From Asticcacaulis sp. MM231 (GTDB taxonomy: Bacteria; Pseudomonadota; Alphaproteobacteria; Caulobacterales; Caulobacteraceae), in NCBI RefSeq assembly GCF_964186625.1, contig NZ_OZ075108.1, positions 1,922,001-1,986,000 of the forward strand: a stretch of 64,000 bases of DNA. Reading direction: 5' to 3'. Positions within the stretch are counted from its first letter, which is position 1, and every line of letters starts with the position of its first letter. The position numbers and the translations under genes are program-made. Of the stretch, positions 45,813-56,400 are shown in pieces. Under the pieces are notes generated by a model. It was not told the DNA's origin, made no database searches, and saw only the letters and a list, made by a program, of their open reading frames with translations.

Positions 45813-47326
45813 TCGCCGAGGCCGCTTCCCTGACCGCCAACGAAGGCGTCTTCACCCAGGCGTATGACGCCGGCAAACCCTATATCGTCTGCCGCAAGCT
45901 GATCGATGATCTGGAAACCCCGGTTTCGGCCTATCTGAAACTGTCGCGCAACCACCCTTTCAGCTTCCTGTTCGAGTCGGTTGAGGGCGGTGCGCTCTCT
46001 GGCCGCTATTCGATACTTACCCTGTCGCCTGACCTCGTATGGCGCTGTTTTGGTGACAAGGCCGAACTGGCCACCGGCGGTGATATCGCCAAAGGCCTAT
46101 ACACGCCGGACGACAAGCCGACGCTCGATTCGTTGCGCGCGCTTGTGGCCGCCAACAAGATGGATATCCCCGAAGGCCTGCCGCCGATGGTCTCCGGTCT
46201 GTTCGGTGTTTTCGGCTACGATCTGATCCGCCTGATGGAACCGCTCGGCACCGGCAATCCCGATCCCCTGAACCTGCCTGACGCCTGTCTGGTGCGTCCG
46301 TCGGTGATCTGCGTCTTCGACAATGTCGCGCACGAGATCCTGCTCGCCAGCCCGGTGTGGCCGGACGGCCGGACGGCTCATGATGCCTATAGCGGTGCCC
46401 TTGCGCGTCTTGACGCTGTGGAATCCGACCTGCGCGTGCCGCTGGCCGCCCAGCCCGCCGCCACCGATCACCACCAGGAGCCGTTGTCGTCACCGACCTC
46501 GGCGCAGGGCTACGGCAACATGGTCGAGCGCGCCAAGAACTATATCGCCGCCGGTGATATCTTCCAGGTCGTGCCGAGCCATCGCTTCGAGGCGCCGTTT
46601 AACCTTGATCCGTTCGCCTTCTATCGCAGCGTCCGCCGCCACAACCCTTCGCCCTACCTGTTCTACCTGAACTTCGGCGATTTCCAGCTGGCCGGCTCAT
46701 CGCCGGAAATTCTGGTCCGTATCCGTGATGGCAAACTGACGATCCGCCCGATCGCCGGCACGCGTCGCCGCGGCAAGACACCGGCCGAGGACAAGGCGCT
46801 GGAACTGGAACTGCTGGCCGATCCGAAAGAGCTTTCCGAACACCTGATGCTGCTCGATCTGGGCCGCAACGATGTCGGCCGCGTCGCCAAGCCCGCGTCC
46901 GTGCGTGTCACTGAAAAGTTCGTCATCGAGCGCTACAGCCACGTCATGCACATCGTCTCCAATGTAGAAGGCGATGCCCCGAACGATCTGGATGCGGTCG
47001 ATGCCCTGCTGGCCGCCCTGCCCGCCGGCACGCTCTCAGGTGCGCCCAAGGTGCGCGCCATGGAGATCATTGACGAACTGGAATCGGTCAAGCGCGGCGT
47101 GCTTTACGGCGGCGGTGCGGGCTATATCTCCAGCGGCGGCAGCGTCGATGTCTGCATCGTGCTGCGCACAGCCCTGTTCAAGGATCATATGATCTATGTG
47201 CAGGCCGGCGCCGGCGTGGTGGCCGACAGCGTACCGCAAACCGAGTATGAGGAAACCTGTCACAAGGCAGGTGCGCTCATCAAGGCCGCGCAGGACGCCT
47301 GGCGTTACGTCTACAGCCAGAACTAA
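45809..47326 (+). CDS. trpE: Anthranilate synthase component I
   Basis: 505 residues from a GTG. The chorismate-binding domain has RPIAGTRRRGKTPAEDKALE, LLDLGRNDVGRVA and GAPKVRAMEIIDELE. With TrpG it makes anthranilate from chorismate and glutamine, the first step to tryptophan. There is no leader-peptide attenuator because the gene starts inside the ppiD stop. It is separated from trpG by a minus-strand gene. Confidence 0.97.
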   Translation: MIAEAASLTANEGVFTQAYDAGKPYIVCRKLIDDLETPVSAYLKLSRNHPFSFLFESVEGGALSGRYSILTLSPDLVWRCFGDKAELATGGDIAKGLYTPDDKPTLDSLRALVAANKMDIPEGLPPMVSGLFGVFGYDLIRLMEPLGTGNPDPLNLPDACLVRPSVICVFDNVAHEILLASPVWPDGRTAHDAYSGALARLDAVESDLRVPLAAQPAATDHHQEPLSSPTSAQGYGNMVERAKNYIAAGDIFQVVPSHRFEAPFNLDPFAFYRSVRRHNPSPYLFYLNFGDFQLAGSSPEILVRIRDGKLTIRPIAGTRRRGKTPAEDKALELELLADPKELSEHLMLLDLGRNDVGRVAKPASVRVTEKFVIERYSHVMHIVSNVEGDAPNDLDAVDALLAALPAGTLSGAPKVRAMEIIDELESVKRGVLYGGGAGYISSGGSVDVCIVLRTALFKDHMIYVQAGAGVVADSVPQTEYEETCHKAGALIKAAQDAWRYVYSQN

Positions 47327-47689
47327 TTAATTATCTAGATTGATGGTTTCCTGGGTCGGTGACTCCAGGGCCATCTTGGCGCGGACAAATTCGTTCTGAT
47401 CGATACCGGCTGTTTGTTCAGCGGCAGCGGGGAGCTGCGCGCTCGAAAGCTGGAAATCGACGGCACGAAACTGCACTTGCGGCACGGCCAGTCCGGACAG
47501 CATTGTCCCACCGTCCGTCTGATGTGCAGAATTGAGCGACGCCACCTTGACCGCGTTAACGGCGCCGTTCATCGGCATACGGGTCATGGTATAGGTAAAA
47601 AACATGCCGGCGCTGACAACACCCAGCACGGCAATGATCGGCACATAACCTGGGGCGCGCTTCTTCATCGGCCTGTTGAGCAGCATCAT
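47327..47689 (-). CDS. Hypothetical single-helix membrane protein
   Basis: 120 residues; start uncertain between two adjacent ATGs (47689 and 47686), with GAGG just upstream. One membrane helix (about 16-35, IIAVLGVVSAGMFFTYTM) and a Gln/Ala-rich periplasmic tail with no known domain. The frame stays open for another ~25 codons upstream without a start codon (including SDLSDERLYEA), so the true start could lie further up if there is a sequence error. It lies in reverse between trpE and trpG, its stop abutting that of trpE. Confidence 0.5.
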   Translation of the reverse strand: MMLLNRPMKKRAPGYVPIIAVLGVVSAGMFFTYTMTRMPMNGAVNAVKVASLNSAHQTDGGTMLSGLAVPQVQFRAVDFQLSSAQLPAAAEQTAGIDQNEFVRAKMALESPTQETINLDN

Positions 47690-47919
47690 GGCCTCGTAAA
47701 GGCGCTCGTCGCTCAGGTCGCTTGTTTGTGCGTCCGCTAATCCGTTACGAATTCGATGTCATGCGCCGCACCTTACGGATATTTGGCACGACACAAAAGT
47801 CTTGTGATGTTTAGGCTTGGAAAGGCGGATGCAATTGCTTAGATACATGCTGAATGTGTGGGCGCGCTGTTGTTAGTGGGTGAGAGACACCTTACCAGAC
47901 TGCGCTTACGGAGGCCTTA

Positions 47920-48513
47920 ATGATCTTGGTTATCGATAATTATGATAGTTTCACTTACAACCTCGTCCATTATCTGGCCGAGCTTGGCGCGGAGACGCAG
48001 GTCTATCGTAACGACGCGCTGAGCGTTCAGGACGCCCTGGCGCTGGCGCCGAAAGCCATCCTGCTGTCGCCGGGCCCTTGCGCCCCCGATCAGGCCGGCA
48101 TCTGCCTGCCGCTGCTGCGCGCCGCCCCCGAAGACATGCCGGTTCTGGGCGTCTGCCTCGGTCACCAGTCGATCGGTCAGGCCTATGGCGGTGATGTCAT
48201 CCGCGCCAAGACCCTGATGCACGGCAAGACCAGCCAGATACACCATAATAACAAAGGCATTTTCAAAGACTTGCCCGATCCATTTACAGCGACACGTTAT
48301 CACTCGCTGGCGGTAAAGCGCGAAACCCTGCCCGACGATCTGGAGGTGACCGCCTGGACCGAAGACGGCGAGATCATGGGCGTGCAGCACAAGACGCGCC
48401 CGATCCACGGCGTCCAGTTCCACCCTGAATCGATCGCTACCGAAGGCGGTCACCAGTTGCTGTCGAACTTCCTCGACCTCGCCGGTATCGAGAACCACAA
48501 CCTCTATGTCTGA
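47920..48513 (+). CDS. trpG: Anthranilate synthase component II (glutamine amidotransferase)
   Basis: 197 residues. [16 protein letters not shown] at the N-terminus, the nucleophile in [16 protein letters not shown], and the His-Glu pair in [14 protein letters not shown]. Supplies ammonia to TrpE (or to aminodeoxychorismate synthase). A GGAGG ribosome-binding site precedes the ATG. The stop overlaps the trpD start by 8 bases. Confidence 0.97.
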   Translation: MILVIDNYDSFTYNLVHYLAELGAETQVYRNDALSVQDALALAPKAILLSPGPCAPDQAGICLPLLRAAPEDMPVLGVCLGHQSIGQAYGGDVIRAKTLMHGKTSQIHHNNKGIFKDLPDPFTATRYHSLAVKRETLPDDLEVTAWTEDGEIMGVQHKTRPIHGVQFHPESIATEGGHQLLSNFLDLAGIENHNLYV

Positions 48514-49534
48514 CGCCTTCAAGCCGCTGCTGTCGAAACTGGCTGACGGCACCACCCTGAACGAAGAAGACGCCGAGTCCTTCTTCTCGGCCTGCCTGCG
48601 CGGCGAACCGACCCCAGCTCAGGTGGCTGCGGCCGTGACGGCGATCCGTATTCGTGGCGAAACGGTTGGCGAAATCGCCGCCTGCGCCCGCGCCATGCGC
48701 AAGGCCGCCATCCATCTGGATCATCCCTACGATGTGATAGATGTGTGCGGCACCGGCGGGGATGGGCTGCATACGCTGAATATCTCAACCGCCGTCGGTT
48801 TCGTGGCGGCCGGTGGCGGCCTGAAAGTGGCCAAACACGGCAACCGCGCCATCACCTCGAAATCCGGTACCGCCGATGTGCTGGCGGCGATCGGCGTCAA
48901 TATTGAAGCGACACTGGAGCAACAGCGGACGGCGCTCGATGAGGCCGGCATCTGCTTCATGTTCGCCCAGTCGCATCACGGCGCCATGAAGCACGTGTCG
49001 CCGATCCGTCAGCAACTGGGTTTCCGCACCATTTTCAACCTGCTGGGCCCGCTCAGCAATCCGGCCGGCGCCAAACGTCAGGTGGTCGGCGTGCCCTCGC
49101 CGCGCTTTGTTGAACCCATCGCGCAGGCGCTTGGCCAGCTTGGCGCCGTCAAGGCGTGGTCGGTGCATGGATCTGGCCTCGACGAACTCACCACAACCGG
49201 CGAAACCGATGTGGCCGAATGGCGTGACGGCTTTGTCCGCCTGTTCAAGATCACGCCGGAGGCCGTGGGCCTGCCGCGCGCGGCGCTGGCCGATATCACC
49301 GGCGGCGCGCCGGAGCATAATGCGGCGGAACTTCTGGCCTTGCTCAATGGCAAAAAGAGCGCCTACCGCGATATCGTCCTCCTCAATGCCGCCGCCGCCT
49401 TCCTGGTGGCCGACAAGGTCGAGACGCTGCGTGAAGGGGTTGAACTGGCCATGGTCGTGATCGATGACGGCAAGGCGAAAGCCGCGCTCGATACCCTGAT
49501 CCGGACGACGCCGCCCTATAACGCCCCCCTATAA
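48506..49534 (+). CDS. trpD: Anthranilate phosphoribosyltransferase
   Basis: 342 residues. [18 protein letters not shown] is the phosphoribosyl-pyrophosphate loop; [29 protein letters not shown] and [15 protein letters not shown] are family motifs. Adds phosphoribose to anthranilate. Overlaps trpG and precedes trpC in the same transcript. Confidence 0.97.
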   Translation: MSDAFKPLLSKLADGTTLNEEDAESFFSACLRGEPTPAQVAAAVTAIRIRGETVGEIAACARAMRKAAIHLDHPYDVIDVCGTGGDGLHTLNISTAVGFVAAGGGLKVAKHGNRAITSKSGTADVLAAIGVNIEATLEQQRTALDEAGICFMFAQSHHGAMKHVSPIRQQLGFRTIFNLLGPLSNPAGAKRQVVGVPSPRFVEPIAQALGQLGAVKAWSVHGSGLDELTTTGETDVAEWRDGFVRLFKITPEAVGLPRAALADITGGAPEHNAAELLALLNGKKSAYRDIVLLNAAAAFLVADKVETLREGVELAMVVIDDGKAKAALDTLIRTTPPYNAPL

Positions 49535-49602
49535 CATAAGTGTTGAGTGGCTAAGACGTGGCGCGACATGATAGTGTCGCCACGCCCGCCAAAGGAGACG
49601 AT

Positions 49603-50394
49603 ATGCAGGATATTCTGGAGAAGATCGCCACGTACAAACGTGAGGATGTGGCCGTGCGCCGCGTCAACACGACGCTGAGCGATCTCGAATCCGCGATCGA
49701 AGCTGCGGGCCCCACGCGCGGCTTTGCCCGCGCGCTAATCGCCAATCAGCAACCGGGCGGACTGTCGCTGATCGCCGAGATCAAGAAGGCCAGCCCTTCC
49801 AAGGGTTTGATTCGCGAAGATTTCGATCCGAACTATCTGGCGCAGTGTTATGAGGCCGGTGGGGCTAGTTGCCTGTCGATCCTGACCGATAACCCAAGCT
49901 TCATGGGCCACGAATTGCACTTCCAGTCGGCGCGCGGGGCGGTATCCCTGCCCTGTATCCGCAAGGAATTTCTCGTCGATACCTGGCAGGTGACCGAATT
50001 GCGCAGCCTGGGCGCTGACGCCATCCTGGTCATCATGGCGATGATCGATGATTCGCTGGCCGCCGATCTGATCGATACCGCGCATCACTACGGCATGGAC
50101 GCCCTGGTCGAGGTTCACGATGCCGAAGAAATGCGCCGCGCACTTACACTGAAATCAAAGCTGATTGGTATAAACAACCGTAATCTAAGAGATTTTCATG
50201 TCGATCTGGCCGTGACCGAAGAACTGGCCCATATGGTCACGCCTGAGCATATTCTGGTCGCAGAAAGCGGTATTTTCACGCCGTTTGACGTCAGGCGTCT
50301 GGCCCGCACCGGCGCCACTGCCATGCTGGTGGGCGAAAGCCTTATGCGCCAAGGCGATGTCACCGAAGCGACGCGGACCCTGTTGTCCATTTAA
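49603..50394 (+). CDS. trpC: Indole-3-glycerol-phosphate synthase
   Basis: 263 residues from the ATG at 49603, with a strong AAAGGAG ribosome-binding site (the open frame begins at 49558). TIM barrel with [15 protein letters not shown] (catalytic Lys), [13 protein letters not shown] (catalytic Lys), [14 protein letters not shown], and [12 protein letters not shown]. Closes the indole ring. Not fused to trpF, which is elsewhere. Confidence 0.97.
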   Translation: MQDILEKIATYKREDVAVRRVNTTLSDLESAIEAAGPTRGFARALIANQQPGGLSLIAEIKKASPSKGLIREDFDPNYLAQCYEAGGASCLSILTDNPSFMGHELHFQSARGAVSLPCIRKEFLVDTWQVTELRSLGADAILVIMAMIDDSLAADLIDTAHHYGMDALVEVHDAEEMRRALTLKSKLIGINNRNLRDFHVDLAVTEELAHMVTPEHILVAESGIFTPFDVRRLARTGATAMLVGESLMRQGDVTEATRTLLSI

Positions 50395-50438
50395 GCAAAA
50401 ATGCGGTAATTTTTGCGGCGTTAGCTTGACATTAACAA

Positions 50439-50453
50439 GAACACATATAGAAC
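50439..50453. promoter_or_regulatory. SOS box 1 upstream of lexA
   Basis: GAAC, 7 bases, GAAC, which is GTTC-N7-GTTC on the minus strand, the alphaproteobacterial LexA site. It sits 8 bases after a TTGACA -35 (50426-50431), so it overlaps the core promoter of lexA. Confidence 0.88.
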
Positions 50454-50464
50454 ATCGGCTATTG

Positions 50465-50479
50465 GTTCATGACTTGTTC
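50465..50479. promoter_or_regulatory. SOS box 2 upstream of lexA
   Basis: GTTC, 7 bases, GTTC on the plus strand, 26 bases downstream of box 1 in the opposite orientation and 39 bases before the lexA start. Double sites point to tight autorepression. Confidence 0.88.
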
Positions 50480-50517
50480 TGTGAACACGCAGACAGGCAT
50501 TGCGAAATAGGTGTTCT

Positions 50518-51216
50518 ATGCTGACGACCAAACAACGCGAACTCCTGATGTTCATTCACGAACGCATCAAGGAAAGCGGCGTCTCGCCATCGTTCGATGA
50601 AATGAAAGAGGCGCTCGATCTGGCGTCGAAATCAGGTATCCACCGCCTCATCACGGCGCTGGAAGAGCGCGGCTTTATCCGTCGCCTGGCGCACCGCGCC
50701 CGCGCCCTCGAAGTCATCAAGATGCCCGATCAGGCCACGGCCTCTGCACCGCCGCGCGGTCGTCAGGCCTTTGTGCCGCAAGTGGTTGAAGGCTCACGTC
50801 CACTTGAAAACTCCGCTCCCATCAATGACGACACCCGCGAACTGCCGCTGCTGGGCAAGATCGCCGCCGGTGTGCCAATCGAAGCAATGGGGCAGGAACG
50901 CGACCGCATCCATGTCCCCGAAGCCCTGCTGGGCGCCGGCGAGCATTATATCCTCGAAATCGAAGGCGATTCGATGATCAATGCCGGTATCCTGAATGGC
51001 GATTTCGTCGTCATCAAGAAGACCGATACGGCACAGTCCGGTGAGATCGTTGTGGCCCTGGTCGATGAAGACACCGCCACGCTGAAACGCCTGCGCAAGA
51101 AGGGCGGCTCGATTGCCCTTGAAGCCGCCAATCCGGACTACAAGACCAAGATCTACAACGACGGTCAGGTCAAGGTTCAGGGCCGTCTGGTCGGCCTGAT
51201 GCGGCGCTACCACTAA
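50518..51216 (+). CDS. lexA: LexA repressor
   Basis: 232 residues from the ATG at 50518. Winged helix ([43 protein letters not shown]), self-cleavage site A117-G118 in [10 protein letters not shown], and the Ser-Lys dyad S152 ([10 protein letters not shown]) and K190 (DTATLKR). Represses DNA-damage genes until RecA filaments trigger cleavage. Two SOS boxes upstream. Its stop overlaps the last codons of the decayed comEC gene by four bases. Confidence 0.97.
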   Translation: MLTTKQRELLMFIHERIKESGVSPSFDEMKEALDLASKSGIHRLITALEERGFIRRLAHRARALEVIKMPDQATASAPPRGRQAFVPQVVEGSRPLENSAPINDDTRELPLLGKIAAGVPIEAMGQERDRIHVPEALLGAGEHYILEIEGDSMINAGILNGDFVVIKKTDTAQSGEIVVALVDEDTATLKRLRKKGGSIALEAANPDYKTKIYNDGQVKVQGRLVGLMRRYH

Positions 51217-53438
51217 TAGACGGCGTCGCCCTCGGCTTGCGAGGGGTTTGACCAGTAGCGATGACCACGCAAGGGCTGGGCAGCCTTGATCTCCCAGCCC
51301 TTTTGCGTATCCGTCTGGCGCGTCAGTTGCAGGGCGCCAAGCGTGCGGAAATCACCGGCGCTGATACGGTTGACGCTGGCGCATTCATCCTGCCAGTCGC
51401 CGACCGGACTGCGCAGGACCACCAGATCGCTGGCTTAACAGAGTTCCGTCAAGCGCTCTGGCTTAGGCGGTTTGTTGCTGAACCAGAAACCGACCTTCAT
51501 AGGGGCGTCAGGCTTCGGCATGCAACCATAGCCCTTGCAGATATAGTCGGCATCGCGCGCTAATATTCTGTGGCGTCAGCCCGTAATGCTGGCTCCATTG
51601 CGTGAAACCATACTGTCGCACGCGATCGCGCATGACATAGGCGCCTGCGGACGCCCGGATCGCCGCATTACCGCCCTCAGAGTCGATCCAGATATCCGGC
51701 GGCGTCACGCGCGGCCACCACCGGATAGCGCACGCCGCCAGCAGACCGGCCCATCGGGCCTTGCCACGCACCAGACAAACCCACAACAGCCCGATAAATG
51801 AGATGGCCAGCACATAGGCCGGTGCGCTTGGCCAGTTCAGCACGGCGTGCGGCAGGTCAGCGGTGATGGCGGCGATACGCTCGATGAGCCAAAGCCCTGC
51901 CCCGGCGATACGCAGGAACAGCAAGCCAATCGGCGTGGCGGAAAAGACGGTGCCAAGCGCCAGTGACGGCATCACCACAAAGGCGGTAACTGGCGCCTCG
52001 AACAGGTTGGACAGAAGACCGTAGACCGAAAAGCGGTTGAAATAGGCGATGGCGAAAGGTGTGGTAGCGGCGGTCGCCACGACCGAGGCCAGAAGCGACA
52101 GCCAAAGCCCACGCAGGGCCGACTGGATGGCCTTAACCCACATCGGCACGCTGATTTCAGTAACGGGAGGCTTGAGCGTTTCCGCCAGCGCCAGAAGGGC
52201 GGCGGTGGCGCTGAACGACATCTGGAAGCCTGGCTGGATCACGGCCTCCGGCGTCAGGCAAATCACGACGATGGCGGCGATGGCCAGCGCTCTCAGGCTC
52301 AAGGCGCGGCGGTCGAGCAGGATGGCACCGAAAGCGACGCAGGCCACGACCGCCGAGCGCACGGCCGGCGCCGGCGCTCCGGATATGGCAAGATAGAGCA
52401 GGATGCAGATGATGCTCAGCCCCGCCGCCCATTTCTTGATCGGCGCATGCAGGGCCAGCCACGGCACGGCGGCCATCAGGCCTCGCAGGGCGAAGAAGAC
52501 GAAGCCACCGACAATCGCCATATGGAAACCTGAAATCGACAGGATGTGCGCGAGGCCGGAATCGCGCATATCCTGGATCAGGGCCTGCGGAATAAAGGTT
52601 TCATGGCCGGTCACCAAAGCCGCCGCGAAGCCGCCGATGGCGCGGCCATTGGCAAATTCCGGCGTGATGCCGGCCACCAGTTTTTCGGTGATCGACCAGC
52701 GCAGCTGATTGAGCTTCAGGATCATATCCAGCCACCAGCCCGGCTTGTCCGCGGATACGATGCGCGGCTGGCCGGGGACCATCCCAACCCCGCCGATGCA
52801 CTGAAAACAGGCGGCGCGGGCAAAATCATATCCGCCCGGCATATTCGGCGGCGGCGGCGGATTGAGGATGGCGAAGACCGAGATCGCATCACCTGGTTTC
52901 AGGCGATCGCCTCCACCGTGCCCGGCTTGAGCGTCACGCGCAGCCGCAGCGGTGTGGCTTCCGGCCTCACGCCGCGCAGCGATATCGGCGCCAGCAACAG
53001 CCGCGGCTGGTCTTCGCTTGGCGACACGATATCGACCACATAGGCGGTCAGGGTATAGGTGGAGATCTCCGAGCCCAATACCGGCGCCCGCACATGCTCA
53101 GTGCGCAGCTTGCACACCATAACACCCAAGGCGAAAGCACATAAAAGAACTACAAAATTAAGGAGATATCCAGCTAAATTAAAGCGCCGCATGACCGACA
53201 GAGCCGCCACTATCGCCAGAGACGGCAGGCCCACCCATAGCCATGACGGCTCGAACAGCAGGCTGAGATAGGCGGCTGCACCGCATCCCATAGCGACCGG
53301 CAGCCACAGAAACAGCCGCCCGGCCTGCAGGCTCAGCGCATCCACCGTGCGATTTTTGATGAAAAGAATTGCGGATTTCAAACGCACATCGCCCCAAAGT
53401 GCCCAAAAATACGATGAAAGACCTTGGGTTCGCGGCAA
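51213..53438 (-). pseudogene. comEC: ComEC DNA-uptake channel gene, decayed (two frameshifts and a nonsense codon)
   Basis: The N-terminal part (53438-~52910: membrane helices plus an OB-fold) ends in a stop after a 1-base loss in a GGG run of the coding strand at ~52910. The frame then resumes as DRLKPGDAISVFAIL and the competence domain (DSGLAHILSISGFHMAIVGG, ~52560). A second shift near 51560 (after LTPQNI) moves into ADYICKGYGCMPK, and a TAA at 51435-51437 interrupts that before ASDLVVLRSPVGDWQDE, the C-terminal DUF4131-type end. Repaired length ~740 residues. ComEC moves transforming DNA across the inner membrane. Confidence 0.85.
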
Positions 53439-53482
53439 AGAGAGCTATAAGACGCTCACAAACCTTCCCCCCCTTACCGTAA

Positions 53483-54898
53483 ATGACCATGACCCAACCA
53501 AAATCGCAAGTCGTCACCCGTTTCGCTCCCTCGCCGACCGGCTACCTGCATATCGGCGGCGCCCGCACGGCCCTGTTCAACTGGCTCTATGCGAAACATA
53601 CCGGCGGCAAGTTCCTGATCCGCGTGGAGGACACTGACCGCGAACGCTCGACTGTGGCCGCTGTTGACGCCATTTTCGAGGGGCTCGACTGGCTTGGCCT
53701 GAAGCCTGACGACACCGTGGTCTTCCAGCATGCGCGCGAAAAGCGCCACAAGCAGGCTGTCGCCGAGCTGGTGGCCAAGGGGCGCGCCTATGCCTGCTTC
53801 ATGACGCAGGAAGAAACCGAAATGGCCCGTGAGGAAGCCCGTGAGGCGGGTCATGCCCTGCGCTCGCCGTGGCGAGACCGCACGCCGACTGAGGCCGAAC
53901 TGGAGCAACCGCATGTTATTCGCTTCAAGGGGCCGTTGGGCGACGCCCTCGTGGTGCCCGATGCGGTGCAGGGCGACGTCACCTTCAACACCAAGGACAT
54001 GGACGACCTGATCCTGCTGCGCTCCGATGGCAACCCGACCTATAACCTCGCTGTCGTGGTCGATGATCATGATATGGGCATCACCCACGTCATTCGTGGC
54101 GACGATCACCTGAACAATGCCGCGCGCCAGAGCCTGATCTATATGGCTTTTGGCTGGGAGTTGCCGACCTTCGCGCATATTCCGCTGATCCATGGCCCCG
54201 ATGGCGCCAAGCTTTCCAAGCGCCATGGCGCGCAGGCGGTGGGTGAATACCAGAGCCTTGGCTATCTGCCCGAAGCCATGCGCAACTACCTGACACGCCT
54301 TGGCTGGTCGCATGGCGATGACGAGATTTTCGACGACGCGCAAGCCATTGAATGGTTCGATGTCAGCGGCATCAACAAGGCGCCGGCGCGGCTCGATTTC
54401 GCCAAGCTGGGCTCGGTCAACGCCCACTGGATCCGCGTGGCTGATGATGCGCGCCTGGTCAATCTGGTCATGGCCGAGCTGATCGCCACCGGCCACAAGG
54501 AAGCGCCGGACACGCGCGAAATCCTCACCCGCACCCTGCCCCTCGTCAAGGAGCGCGCCCAGACCATCGTGCAATTGGCGCAGGCCGCGCATTTTGCGCT
54601 GACGAAAGGGCCGGTGCCGCTTGATGAAAAGACAAAAAATCTGCTCACCGAAGAAACAATTTCTCGCCTCAAGCGTCTTCACGAAAATGTGTTGCTATGG
54701 GACAACTGGGACGCCGATTATATTGACGGACAATTGAAAAAATTCGTTGAAAATGAAGGTGTTGGCTTCGGAAAGATCGGCCCTGTGCTGCGTGGAATTC
54801 TCTCTGCCGGACACCCCGCACCGGATATTTCCAGACTTTTGGCCTCCATTGGCCGCGAAGAGAGCCTCCTTCGCTTAAAAGGGGGGCTTTTCATTTAG
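53483..54898 (+). CDS. gltX: Glutamyl-tRNA synthetase
   Basis: 471 residues, class I. FAPSPTGYLHIGGARTALFN carries the HIGH motif and HGPDGAKLSKRHGA the KMSKS-like motif. Charges tRNA-Glu. Alphaproteobacteria often have two GltX paralogues, one of which serves tRNA-Gln mischarging; which this is cannot be told here. The start lies 44 bases from comEC, in divergent orientation. Confidence 0.95.
   Translation: MTMTQPKSQVVTRFAPSPTGYLHIGGARTALFNWLYAKHTGGKFLIRVEDTDRERSTVAAVDAIFEGLDWLGLKPDDTVVFQHAREKRHKQAVAELVAKGRAYACFMTQEETEMAREEAREAGHALRSPWRDRTPTEAELEQPHVIRFKGPLGDALVVPDAVQGDVTFNTKDMDDLILLRSDGNPTYNLAVVVDDHDMGITHVIRGDDHLNNAARQSLIYMAFGWELPTFAHIPLIHGPDGAKLSKRHGAQAVGEYQSLGYLPEAMRNYLTRLGWSHGDDEIFDDAQAIEWFDVSGINKAPARLDFAKLGSVNAHWIRVADDARLVNLVMAELIATGHKEAPDTREILTRTLPLVKERAQTIVQLAQAAHFALTKGPVPLDEKTKNLLTEETISRLKRLHENVLLWDNWDADYIDGQLKKFVENEGVGFGKIGPVLRGILSAGHPAPDISRLLASIGREESLLRLKGGLFI
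54863..54892 (+). terminator. Terminator hairpin inside the end of gltX
   Basis: Arms AGCCTCCTT and AAGGGGGGCT (two G-U pairs) around a 7-base loop, then TTTT, just before the gltX stop. Another case of a terminator embedded in coding sequence. Confidence 0.6.
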
Positions 54899-54991
54899 AA
54901 GGAGTGTTTATATAGCAGGCGCGACGCCGATTTTAGGTGCGCCGCACACAGGCCCCGCCAAGGGTCGAAACCTTATCTGAGGTAGCGTAAT

Positions 54992-56281
54992 ATGAGCCAG
55001 ACTAACCCCGCCCAAATCAATTTCGAAGGCAAGGCCGTCGATCTCCCTGTGATGAAGGGCACGCTCGGACCGGACGTCATCGACATCCGCAAGCTGTATG
55101 CCGAAACCGACGCCTTCACCTACGATCCGGGCTTCACCTCCACGGCCTCGTGCGAAAGCAAGATCACCTTTATCGATGGTGACAAGGGCGTTTTGCTGCA
55201 CCGCGGTTATCCGATTGGACAACTGGCCGAAAAGTCCAGCTTCCTTGAAACCTGCTATCTGCTGCTGCATGGCGAACTGCCGACCGCCGCGCAATCGGAA
55301 GAGTTCGAGACGACGATCACGCGTCACACCATGCTGCACGAGCAGTTCGACCGCTTCTTCTCGGGCTTCCGCCGCGATGCCCACCCGATGGCCATCATGA
55401 CCGGCGCTGTCGGCGCCCTGTCGGCCTTCTATCACGACAGCCTGGATATCCACGATCTGAAGCAGCGCGAAATCTCGGCGCACCGTCTCATCGCCAAGAT
55501 GCCGACCATCGCCGCCCGCGCCTTCAAATACAGCGTCGGCCAGCCCTTCGTGCATCCGCTGAACAAGCTCAGCTATTCGGAAAACTTCCTGCGCATGTGC
55601 TTCGCCGTACCGGCCGAAGAGTATGTGGTGAACCCGGTTCTGGCCAAGGCGATGGACCGCATCTTCATCCTTCACGCCGACCACGAGCAAAACGCCTCGA
55701 CCTCGACCGTCCGTCTGGCCGGTTCGTCGGGCGCCAACCCGTTCGCCTGTATCGCCGCCGGCATCGCCTGCCTGTGGGGGCCGTCGCACGGTGGCGCCAA
55801 CGAAGAAGCGCTCAACATGCTAAAGGAAATCGGCACGCCCGAGCGCATTCCTGAGTTCATCGAAGGCGTCAAGGCCCGCAAGTACAAGCTGATGGGCTTC
55901 GGTCACCGCGTGTACAAGAACTACGATCCGCGCGCGACGGTCATGAAGCAATCGGCTGACGAAGTGCTGGCCGCTGTCGGCGATCCGAATGATCCTCTGT
56001 TCCAGGTCGCCAAGGAACTGGAGCAGATCGCGCTGAACGACGAGTTCTTCATCGAGCGCAAGCTGTATCCGAACGTCGACTTCTATTCCGGTATCACCCT
56101 GTCGGCCATGGGCTTCCCGACCACCATGTTCACCGTGCTGTTCGCTTTGGCGCGCACCGTGGGCTGGATCGCCCAGTGGAAGGAAATGATCGAGGATCCA
56201 GGTCAGAAGATCGGCCGTCCGCGCCAGCTCTACACCGGCTCCGGTCAGCGCGACTATATTCCGGTCTCGCAACGCGGCTAA
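54992..56281 (+). CDS. gltA: Citrate synthase
   Basis: 429 residues, the hexameric type II form. [20 protein letters not shown] and [12 protein letters not shown] contain active-site histidines, and [15 protein letters not shown] follows. Condenses acetyl-CoA and oxaloacetate. GAGG precedes the ATG. A long terminator in hairpin island B follows the gene. Confidence 0.97.
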   Translation: MSQTNPAQINFEGKAVDLPVMKGTLGPDVIDIRKLYAETDAFTYDPGFTSTASCESKITFIDGDKGVLLHRGYPIGQLAEKSSFLETCYLLLHGELPTAAQSEEFETTITRHTMLHEQFDRFFSGFRRDAHPMAIMTGAVGALSAFYHDSLDIHDLKQREISAHRLIAKMPTIAARAFKYSVGQPFVHPLNKLSYSENFLRMCFAVPAEEYVVNPVLAKAMDRIFILHADHEQNASTSTVRLAGSSGANPFACIAAGIACLWGPSHGGANEEALNMLKEIGTPERIPEFIEGVKARKYKLMGFGHRVYKNYDPRATVMKQSADEVLAAVGDPNDPLFQVAKELEQIALNDEFFIERKLYPNVDFYSGITLSAMGFPTTMFTVLFALARTVGWIAQWKEMIEDPGQKIGRPRQLYTGSGQRDYIPVSQRG

Positions 56282-56288
56282 GTGATGA

Positions 56289-56397
56289 GGTTTGGGGGCT
56301 GCGGCCCCAAGTCTTTCCTGCTCAAAGAAAAAGCCTCGCCAATTCGGCGGGGCTTTTTTTTGATAGGGTCAGGTTATGGGGGCACTGCCCCCAAACC
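56289..56397. repeat. Tripartite hairpin island B (between gltA and lpxB)
   Basis: An 11-base outer inverted repeat (GGTTTGGGGGC at 56289-56299, GCCCCCAAACC at 56387-56397), a GC-rich hairpin (56292-56310, TTGGGG/CCCCAA), a central terminator (AAGCCTCGCC/GGCGGGGCTT, 56331-56355, one wobble, then eight Ts) and a second GC-rich hairpin (GGGGG/CCCCC, 56378-56392). The left part reads like the right part of island A in reverse orientation (TTTGGGG..GGCCCCAAGTCTT). Confidence 0.8.
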
Positions 56398-56400
56398 CAA

